From assembly GCA_035483935.1 (NCBI GenBank), contig DATHPK010000068.1, positions 1-21,973 on the forward strand: a stretch of DNA of 21,973 bases, written 5' to 3'. The notes beneath the pieces were generated by a model. The model was not told the DNA's origin. It ran no database searches and saw only the letters and a list, made by a program, of their open reading frames with translations. Every line of letters begins with the position of its first letter. Position 1 is the stretch's first letter. Position numbers and translations under genes: made by a program. Below, piece by piece: positions 16,572 through 21,973 of the stretch. This stretch comes from Bog-473 sp035483935 (GTDB lineage Bacteria > Actinomycetota > Acidimicrobiia > Acidimicrobiales > RAAP-2).

Positions 16572-18434
16572 GTGACCACAGCTCCTCCTGCGCTGCGGAC
16601 GGTGCGCGTCCGCACCGAGGTCGCCGCGCTCGCCAAGACCTTCGACTACGCGGTGCCCGCAGCATGGGACCACGACGTTCGCGTGGGCACCCGCGTGCGC
16701 GTGCCGCTGCACGGGCGTTCCGTGCGGGGCTGGGTGGTCTCGGCCGGTGACGCACCCGGCGCACCGCCACCAGAAATCGATCTTCTCCCGCTGAAGTCGT
16801 GGCTCGGCTGGGGCCCTCCCGAGGAAGTCATGGACTTGGCCGAGTGGGCGGCATGGCGCTGGGCCGGGACGCAGGCCTTCTTCCTCCGCGCCGCATCACC
16901 CGACACGATCGTGGGCGCGCTGCCCCCTGCCCCGGCCCCCACCGCGTGGCCGCCCACCACGACGACGCACCTCTGGACCCCAGCGCTCGACCATGCGTCG
17001 GGCACGACGCTGCTGCGGCTGCCGCCCGCCACCGATCTGATCGACCTCGTGCTGTCGGTCTCCGGCGACGAGCGGGTCCGGGCTCGGGGCGGCAGCGTCG
17101 TCGTGCTCGTCCCCTCGATCGGCTGGGCGGAGCGGCTCGTGACGCGGTTGGTCCGACGCGGCATGCCGGCGACGAGCGACTGGGCACAGGCGCGCGCCGG
17201 CTGGCCGGTGGTCGTGGGGACGCGCACCGGCGCATGGGCACCGGTGCCGCGGCTGGCGGCCGCGGTCGTGCTCGACGCGCACGATGCGGGCTACCGGGAG
17301 GAGAGCGCACCCACCTACAGCGCGGTCGACGTCCTGCACGAGCGGGCCAGGCGGTCTGGCGCACCGTGCCTGTTGGTCTCCCCGGTCCCACCGGTCGTGC
17401 TGACCGCACCCGGTGACATCGCAACGATAGCCCCCACGCCCCATGACGAGCGGGCGGGATGGCCCGCGTTAGAACCGGTCGACCGCCGCGGCGCCGACCC
17501 CCGCAGCGGGATGTTCTCCGAGGAGTTCGTCCGGCTCGCCCGTTCCGTGCTCGACGATCCGTCGGCCACTGCACGCGGACCGCTTGTCTGCGTGTACAAC
17601 CGCACGGGCGGGGCCAGGCTCCTTGCGTGCGCCCACTGTGGAGAGCTGGCCCTGTGTGGGCGCTGCGGCGCGGCCGTCGCCCGTCCGAAGGACGAGGAGG
17701 TGCTGCGCTGCCCGCGCTGTGGCGAAACGCGGCCCATCGTGTGCCCGCACTGCGGACGGCTCCGCATGAAGGCCCTCCGGGTCGGCGTAAGCCGGTTGCG
17801 CGAAGAGCTGGCCGCGCTCCTCGGCGTCGAAGTCGGCGAGGTGGCGGGGCCTCGCTCGGCCGTGTCGTCGGACCAGAACCCGACGGCAGAGACCGGCAAC
17901 GCACCGTCCGTACCGGTGCTCATCGGCACCGAGGCGGTGCTCCATCGCGCCCGCCGCGCGTCGGCTGTGTCCTTCCTCGACATCGACCTCCACCTCCTCG
18001 CGCCACGACTCTCCGCCACCGAGGACTCGCTGTCGCTCCTCGTGCGCGCCGGTCGGCTCGTGGGTCCGCGAGGGGCCGGTCCGTCGTGGGCGCGTGTCCA
18101 GACGCAGACACGTGTGCCCGACCACCCCGTTCTTGCCGCCGCGGCGGCGGGGGACCCGGCGCGTGTGCTCGCGGCCGAAGCAGAGATCCGACGTGCCTCG
18201 GCCCTGCCACCGTTCTCGGCGCTCGCTCTGGTCTCGGGGACGATCGCCGGTACCTACGCCGACGCGCTCGCGTCGGCGGCGACCGCCGACCCTCGGGTCT
18301 CGGTGACGCCGCTGGACGAGGCGAGGTTCCTCGTCCAGGCGCCCGACCATCGCGGGCTCTGTGACCTGTTGGCCGGCACGCCCCGCCCGAGCGGGCGCGG
18401 GCTACGCGTCGAGGTCGATCCGACCGCGCTCTGA
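16572..18434 (+). CDS. priA: PriA-like primosomal protein N' (degenerate helicase)
   Basis: A 620-residue PriA homologue; PriA restarts stalled replication forks. The N-terminal DNA-binding domain begins VRTEVAALAKTFDYAVP and includes GTRVRVPLHGRSVRGWVV. Eight cysteines in four pairs (353/356, 362/365, 380/383, 391/394) form the two zinc sites. The C-terminal region has FLDIDLHLLAPRLSATED and the late VQTQTRVPDHPVL. There is no Walker A GxxGxGKT, and the DEAH-like position reads LDAHDAGYREE, so ATP-driven unwinding is unlikely; this loss is known for actinobacterial PriA. The GTG at 16572 lacks a nearby Shine-Dalgarno (GGGGAG in the hairpin stem is 23 bases away), so the start is moderately sure. 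The neighbours coaBC-metK and def-fmt match the usual order. Confidence 0.9.
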   Translation: MTTAPPALRTVRVRTEVAALAKTFDYAVPAAWDHDVRVGTRVRVPLHGRSVRGWVVSAGDAPGAPPPEIDLLPLKSWLGWGPPEEVMDLAEWAAWRWAGTQAFFLRAASPDTIVGALPPAPAPTAWPPTTTTHLWTPALDHASGTTLLRLPPATDLIDLVLSVSGDERVRARGGSVVVLVPSIGWAERLVTRLVRRGMPATSDWAQARAGWPVVVGTRTGAWAPVPRLAAAVVLDAHDAGYREESAPTYSAVDVLHERARRSGAPCLLVSPVPPVVLTAPGDIATIAPTPHDERAGWPALEPVDRRGADPRSGMFSEEFVRLARSVLDDPSATARGPLVCVYNRTGGARLLACAHCGELALCGRCGAAVARPKDEEVLRCPRCGETRPIVCPHCGRLRMKALRVGVSRLREELAALLGVEVGEVAGPRSAVSSDQNPTAETGNAPSVPVLIGTEAVLHRARRASAVSFLDIDLHLLAPRLSATEDSLSLLVRAGRLVGPRGAGPSWARVQTQTRVPDHPVLAAAAAGDPARVLAAEAEIRRASALPPFSALALVSGTIAGTYADALASAATADPRVSVTPLDEARFLVQAPDHRGLCDLLAGTPRPSGRGLRVEVDPTAL

Positions 18435-18446
18435 GCAGCCGTGCGC

Positions 18447-18473
18447 GGGCCCGGCACTACCACGGTGCGGCCC
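18447..18473 (+). terminator. Bulged GC-rich hairpin after priA
   Basis: GGG/CCC, CC/GG and GCAC/GTGC stack into a 9-pair stem with two single-base bulges on the 5' side and a seven-base loop, 12 bases after the priA stop and before the def promoter. No T-tract follows. Confidence 0.3.
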
Positions 18474-18493
18474 GGGGCCGAAGGAGTCACCGG

Positions 18494-18499
18494 TACAAT
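18494..18499 (+). promoter_or_regulatory. Candidate -10 box for a leaderless def transcript
   Basis: TACAAT (five of six to TATAAT) is followed by six bases and the GTG start of def. The nearest Shine-Dalgarno-like AAGGAG (18481-18486) is 19 bases upstream of the start and upstream of the -10 box, so it would not be in the mRNA. Confidence 0.6.
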
Positions 18500-18505
18500 G
18501 TCGGG

Positions 18506-19036
18506 GTGTCCGAGCTCAGCATCCGTCAGTACGGCGACCCCGTGCTCAAGGAGCGAACCCGCGAGGTCGAGGACATCGACGGCGCCGTGGCGGGTCTCGT
18601 CGATTCCATGATCGAGACGATGTACGCCGCGCCGGGCACCGGTCTCGCGGCCAACCAGGTCGGCGTACAGCGGAGGATCTTCGTCTACGACATCGGCGAT
18701 GGTGCGCACACGGTCATCAACCCGCGGATCGTCGAGAGCGACGGCGAGTGGGTGTACGACGAGGGCTGTCTGTCGATCCCCGGCCTCAGCTGGGAGATCA
18801 CGCGGCCGAACGCGGTGCATCTCGTCGGTCTCGACCTCGACGGCAACGAGATCTCCATCGAGGCCACAGAGCTCGAAGGTCGGGTCTTCCAGCACGAGCT
18901 GGACCACCTCGACGGCATACTGCTGGTCGAGCGGCTCAACGACGATCAGCGCAAGGAAGCCCTCAAGATCCTCCGCGCCCGCACGCTCGACTTGGCACCG
19001 TCGGACCCGGACGGACTTTCCAGCCTCTTCTCGTAA
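18506..19036 (+). CDS. def: Peptide deformylase
   Basis: Peptide deformylase, 176 residues, removes the formyl group from nascent N-terminal methionine at the ribosome exit. The three family motifs are intact: GTGLAANQVG (44-53), EGCLS (86-90) and QHELDH (129-134). Metal ligands are Cys88, His130 and His134, and Glu131 is the catalytic acid. The start is GTG at 18506, placing SELSIRQYGDPVL at the usual N-terminus. A TACAAT box six bases upstream suggests a leaderless mRNA. fmt, the enzyme that adds the formyl group in the first place, follows after 63 bases with its own promoter-like element. Confidence 0.97.
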   Translation: MSELSIRQYGDPVLKERTREVEDIDGAVAGLVDSMIETMYAAPGTGLAANQVGVQRRIFVYDIGDGAHTVINPRIVESDGEWVYDEGCLSIPGLSWEITRPNAVHLVGLDLDGNEISIEATELEGRVFQHELDHLDGILLVERLNDDQRKEALKILRARTLDLAPSDPDGLSSLFS

Positions 19037-19086
19037 CCGCTCGGTTCGCGGCACCCGCGACAACGGCGTCGCGTCGGCGTCTGTCC

Positions 19087-19092
19087 TACGGT
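19087..19092 (+). promoter_or_regulatory. Candidate -10 box for a leaderless fmt transcript
   Basis: TACGGT, seven bases, then the GTG at 19100: the same TANNNT-N6/7-start spacing as def and mihF. It lies partly over the alternative upstream GTG at 19091, which argues for 19100 as the real start. Confidence 0.45.
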
Positions 19093-19099
19093 GATCGGG

Positions 19100-19987
19100 G
19101 TGGCCCGGCTCGCGTACCTCGGCACCCCGCAGATGGCGGTCGCACCGCTGCGCGCACTGGTCGAGGCCGGGCACGAGATCGTCCTGTGCGTGACGCGTCC
19201 GGATCGCCGACGCGGCCGCGGTGGGCAGGCGACACCGAGCCCGGTGAAGGAAGCGGCACTCGAACTGGGCATCCCCGTCAGCCCGGACATGAAGGACCTG
19301 GTGGGGATCGAGGCCGAGCTCGCCGTGGTGGTGGCGTTCGGCCGCATCATTCCGGCCTCGGTCTTGAACGAGCTCCCCATGGTGAACATCCATTTCTCAC
19401 TCCTGCCCCGCTGGCGCGGCGCCGCTCCGGTCGAGCGGGCGATCCTGGCGGGCGACTCGGAGACCGGCGTGTGCCTCATGAAGGTCGCGGAGGGGCTCGA
19501 TACCGGCGACGTCTATGCCGTGCGCACCGTGTCCATGGACGACGACGTCACCCTCTCCGAGCTGCGGGTGCGTCTCGTGGACGCGTCCTGCGATCTCCTC
19601 GTCGAGACCTTGCAGCACGGGCTTTCCGGTTTGCCTGAGGCCGAGCCGCAGCACGGCGAAGTGACGGTGGCCGAGAAGATCACGAAGGAGGACCTCCACC
19701 TGGACTGGGCGCAGCCGGCGGAGCAGTTGCACCGGGTTGTGCGCCTCGAACACGCCTGGACGACGTTCCGGGGCAAGCGCCTGGGTGTGCTGGAGGCGCC
19801 GGTGTCCCCAACGTCCGACGTGCACCTCGATGCCGCGCCGGGGACACTCGTCGGCTCCTCGGTGGTGACGGGCGCGGGGATTCTCGACCTGCGACGCGTA
19901 CAGCCCGAGAGCCGTTCCCCCATGTCAGCCGACGAGTGGCTGCGCGGAGTGCGCCCAGCGGCCAACGAGCGTCTCGGGACGGACTAA
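19100..19987 (+). CDS. fmt: Methionyl-tRNA formyltransferase
   Basis: Fmt, 295 residues from this start, formylates initiator Met-tRNA using 10-formyl-tetrahydrofolate. The N-terminal LAYLGTPQMAVAPLRAL, then VTRPDRRRGRGGQATPSPVKEAA, FGRIIPASVL and NIHFSLLPRWRGAAPVERAI are diagnostic. Catalytic residues Asn96, His98 and Asp134 (GLDTGDV) keep the same spacing as Asn106, His108, Asp144 in E. coli. The C-terminal OB domain starts near residue 200 (VRLEHAWTTFRGKRLGVLEA). A GTG at 19091 would add three residues, but a TACGGT box seven bases before 19100 favours the shorter form. It follows def and precedes a methyltransferase gene after two bases. Confidence 0.95.
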   Translation: MARLAYLGTPQMAVAPLRALVEAGHEIVLCVTRPDRRRGRGGQATPSPVKEAALELGIPVSPDMKDLVGIEAELAVVVAFGRIIPASVLNELPMVNIHFSLLPRWRGAAPVERAILAGDSETGVCLMKVAEGLDTGDVYAVRTVSMDDDVTLSELRVRLVDASCDLLVETLQHGLSGLPEAEPQHGEVTVAEKITKEDLHLDWAQPAEQLHRVVRLEHAWTTFRGKRLGVLEAPVSPTSDVHLDAAPGTLVGSSVVTGAGILDLRRVQPESRSPMSADEWLRGVRPAANERLGTD

Positions 19988-19989
19988 GA

Positions 19990-20796
19990 ATGAGAGCAGT
20001 GACCGTGACGCCGATCGACGGATGGAACCCCGACCAATACGAGCGGTTTCGCTCGGAGCGCCAGCAACCCTTCGACGATCTCCTGATGCTCTGCCATCCG
20101 GTACCGGGTGGGCGTGTCGTCGACCTCGGATGCGGGACCGGTGACCTCACGAAGATCCTGCATCAGGAGATGGAGGCGAAGGAGACGATCGGCATCGACT
20201 CGTCACCGGCCATGCTGACGCGCGCGCAGGCGGCCCACGGCGACGTGCCGGGGCTCTCATTCGCGCAAGGTGACATCGCGACCTGGCTCGACGAGGGTCT
20301 CGATCTGGTGTTTGCCAACGCGTCGTTGCACTGGATCGACGACCACCTCAACCTTCTCGCCAGGATGCGGACGGCGCTCGCAGCCGACGGACAGCTCGCG
20401 TTCCAAGTACCCGCGAACTTCCGCCACCCTTCTCATGTGCTCGCGCATGCGCTCGCCAACGAGGCACCGTTCATCGATGCGCTCGACGGTGAGATCCCCG
20501 AGGACCGCGGCCGCTTCGTGCTCTCGCCCGAGCTCTACGCAGACCTCCTCTACGAACTAGGAGCGAAGGACCAGGTCGTGCGGATGGAGGTCTACGGTCA
20601 CGAGCTCGAGTCGACCGGTGAGGTGGTCGAGTGGGTGATGGGCACCCTGCTGACGCCCTACCGCAAGCAGCTCAGCCCCGAGATCTTCGAGGAGTTCGTC
20701 GAACGGTATAGGGAGCGGTTGATCGAGGAGTTGGGGGAACGGGAGCCGTATTTCTACGGCTTCAAGCGCATTCTCTGCTGGGCGCGCTTCAGCTGA
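19990..20796 (+). CDS. tam: Trans-aconitate 2-methyltransferase-like SAM-dependent methyltransferase
   Basis: A 268-residue class I methyltransferase resembling Tam of E. coli, which methylates trans-aconitate and so limits its inhibition of aconitase. It opens with DGWNPDQYERFRSERQQPF, then motif I VVDLGCGTGDLTK (43-55), GIDSSPAML, the Tam-like LDLVFANASLHWIDDHLNLL, and VPANFRHPSHVLAHALA. The C-terminal substrate lid region has VVEWVMGTLLTPYRKQL and FVERYRERLIEEL. The real substrate cannot be read from the sequence. The ATG at 19990 is two bases after fmt but has a poor Shine-Dalgarno; GTG at 19999 is an alternative. In Mycobacterium the gene after fmt is an rRNA methyltransferase (rsmB type); this one is not of that family. 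Confidence 0.8.
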   Translation: MRAVTVTPIDGWNPDQYERFRSERQQPFDDLLMLCHPVPGGRVVDLGCGTGDLTKILHQEMEAKETIGIDSSPAMLTRAQAAHGDVPGLSFAQGDIATWLDEGLDLVFANASLHWIDDHLNLLARMRTALAADGQLAFQVPANFRHPSHVLAHALANEAPFIDALDGEIPEDRGRFVLSPELYADLLYELGAKDQVVRMEVYGHELESTGEVVEWVMGTLLTPYRKQLSPEIFEEFVERYRERLIEELGEREPYFYGFKRILCWARFS

Positions 20797-20813
20797 GCCG
20801 GCGGCACTGATCC

Positions 20814-21530
20814 GTGACGGGAGGAAAGCCGATCGGCCAGCGCGACCCGGGGCGACCCGGTGAGCTGCGCATCGCGCCGTCGGTGTTGTCGGCGGACTTC
20901 GGGATGCTGGCGGAACAGGTCGGGGAGGTGTCTCCTGCGGCTGACTGGCTGCACGTCGACGTGATGGACGGTCATTTCGTCCCGAATGTCACGATCGGGC
21001 CGCCGGTCGTGTCCTCTCTCCGGCGCCACTCCTCGTTGTTCTTCGACTGCCATTTGATGATGACCGATCCGGGGCGCTATCTCGACGATTTCGCGCGGGC
21101 CGGGGCCGACGGCTGCACGGTGCACGTCGAGGTCGGTGACACCGACGCGCTGGTCGCCCAGATGCGCGGGCTCGGATTGCGTACCGGGCTCGCGCTCAAT
21201 CCCGACACACCGTTCGAGGCCGTCGAGCCCTATCTGGACCTGGTCGACCTCGTGTTGTGCATGACCGTCTTCCCCGGCTTCGGGGGCCAGAGCTTCATCG
21301 CCGAGGTCATGGGAAAGGTGACCCAGGTGCGCGCCGCCGTCGAGTCCGATGGGCTGGCGCTCGACATCGAGGTGGACGGTGGCATCGATCCGACGACGGC
21401 CCCCGTGGCGGCCCGGGCCGGTGCGAACGTCTTCGTCGCCGGCAGCGCCGTCTTCGGGCATCCCCGGCCGTGGGAGGCAGCCGACGAGATCAGGGTTGCG
21501 ATCGGGCAGACGGCGCGCACCTGGACGTGA
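20814..21530 (+). CDS. rpe: Ribulose-phosphate 3-epimerase
   Basis: Rpe, 238 residues, interconverts ribulose 5-phosphate and xylulose 5-phosphate in the pentose phosphate pathway. The TIM barrel shows IAPSVLSADFGML (20-32), HVDVMDGHFVPNVTIGP, CHLMMTDP, GLALNPDTP, CMTVFPGFGGQSFI and EVDGGIDPTTAPVAARAGAN. Metal ligands are His47, Asp49, His80 and Asp188. The GTG at 20814 is 17 bases after the methyltransferase but lacks a Shine-Dalgarno. GGGAGG at 20819-20824 lies just inside the frame, 7 bases before an ATC codon at 20832, so the real start may be that ATC or another downstream codon. It shares one base with the next start (TGATG). Confidence 0.95.
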   Translation: MTGGKPIGQRDPGRPGELRIAPSVLSADFGMLAEQVGEVSPAADWLHVDVMDGHFVPNVTIGPPVVSSLRRHSSLFFDCHLMMTDPGRYLDDFARAGADGCTVHVEVGDTDALVAQMRGLGLRTGLALNPDTPFEAVEPYLDLVDLVLCMTVFPGFGGQSFIAEVMGKVTQVRAAVESDGLALDIEVDGGIDPTTAPVAARAGANVFVAGSAVFGHPRPWEAADEIRVAIGQTARTWT

Positions 21531-21973
21531 TGCGCCCGACATCGAAGGCCGTTGTGGTCGGCGCAGGCATCATCGGGACGTGGCACGCGCTCGAGTTGCT
21601 CGAGGCGGGGTTCGCGGTCGACCACCTCGACGTCGATCCGGCGCCCGTCGGCGCATCGGTGCGCAACTTCGGGCTTGTCTGGGTCAGCGGCCGGCGCAGC
21701 GGGCCCGAGCTGGAGGTGGCTCGTCGCGCCCGGGACCGATGGGAAGAGGTCGGTGGACAGGTTCCCGGCATCGGGTTCCGCCCCGCCGGCTCCCTGACGG
21801 TGGCGACCACGGCGGCTGAGCGCTCCGTGATGGAGGAGTTCTCGAAGTCCCCCGAGGCAGAGGCGCGCTCCATCGGGTTCCTGGAGCCCGGCGACGTGGG
21901 GCGGTGCAACCCCGCCGTGCGGGGCGAGGTCTCGGGAGCCTTGTTCTGTGGGCTCGACGCCATCGTCGAGCCC
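21530..21973 (+). CDS. FAD-dependent oxidoreductase (TIGR03364-like), 3' truncated by window
   Basis: The first 148 residues of a DAO-type (pfam01266) flavoprotein; the frame stays open to the window end. The Rossmann motif VVVGAGIIGTWHAL (8-21) with GAGIIG at 11-16 binds FAD, and GASVRNFGLVW at 41-51 is the hallmark I associate with the TIGR03364 subgroup. FRPAGSLTVATTAAE and EPGDVGRCNPAVRG are also typical. Members have been proposed to oxidatively deaminate aminophosphonates because of their neighbours in other genomes; nothing in this window confirms that. The ATG at 21530 overlaps the rpe stop by one base, with no strong Shine-Dalgarno. The remainder of the gene lies outside the window. 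Confidence 0.82.
   Translation, partial: MRPTSKAVVVGAGIIGTWHALELLEAGFAVDHLDVDPAPVGASVRNFGLVWVSGRRSGPELEVARRARDRWEEVGGQVPGIGFRPAGSLTVATTAAERSVMEEFSKSPEAEARSIGFLEPGDVGRCNPAVRGEVSGALFCGLDAIVEP

Overview
The window is a very GC-rich, almost entirely coding stretch of housekeeping genes, nearly all on the + strand. A degenerate PriA, an mIHF-type integration host factor next to gmk, and the order pyrR-pyrB-pyrC-carA-carB-pyrD-pyrF-mihF-gmk-rpoZ-coaBC-metK-priA-def-fmt point to an actinomycete-type bacterium (Actinomycetota). A class 1B-like PyrD, an EF-P tip that is not PGKGP, and no bldD between nusB and pyrR argue against a close Streptomyces or Mycobacterium relative. A deep-branching class such as Acidimicrobiia is my inference, not something the sequence proves.

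Layout. (1) 1-3061: the 3' end of aroB, then aroQ, an M24 Xaa-Pro peptidase, efp and nusB, in tight or overlapping arrangement. (2) 3062-3442: a small single-pass membrane protein on the minus strand, then the pyr leader. The leader has a candidate -10 box, a hairpin that matches the PyrR-binding consensus, and the pyrR Shine-Dalgarno directly after the hairpin. (3) 3443-12722: pyrR, pyrB, pyrC, carA, carB, pyrD and pyrF, which together encode all of de novo UMP synthesis except PyrE. Most junctions overlap by 4 to 8 bases. (4) 12723-16523: mihF, gmk, rpoZ, coaBC and metK (nucleoid protein, guanylate kinase, RNA polymerase omega, coenzyme A synthesis, S-adenosylmethionine synthesis). (5) 16524-19987: priA, def and fmt; def and fmt are the deformylase/formyltransferase pair for initiator methionine. 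(6) 19988-21973: a trans-aconitate methyltransferase-like gene, rpe, and the 5' part of an FAD-dependent oxidoreductase cut by the window end.

There are no RNA genes, insertion sequences, CRISPR arrays or clear horizontally acquired blocks, and no gap over 300 bases without a gene. I do not see a wholly new system. The points most worth following up are the PyrR-type RNA hairpin beside the pyrR ribosome-binding site, a gmk frame with no ATG, GTG or TTG start, a set of apparently leaderless genes (mihF, def, fmt), local rare-codon islands inside pyrF and at the end of coaBC, a PyrD of the class that normally needs PyrK but without pyrK nearby, and a small membrane protein between nusB and pyrR.
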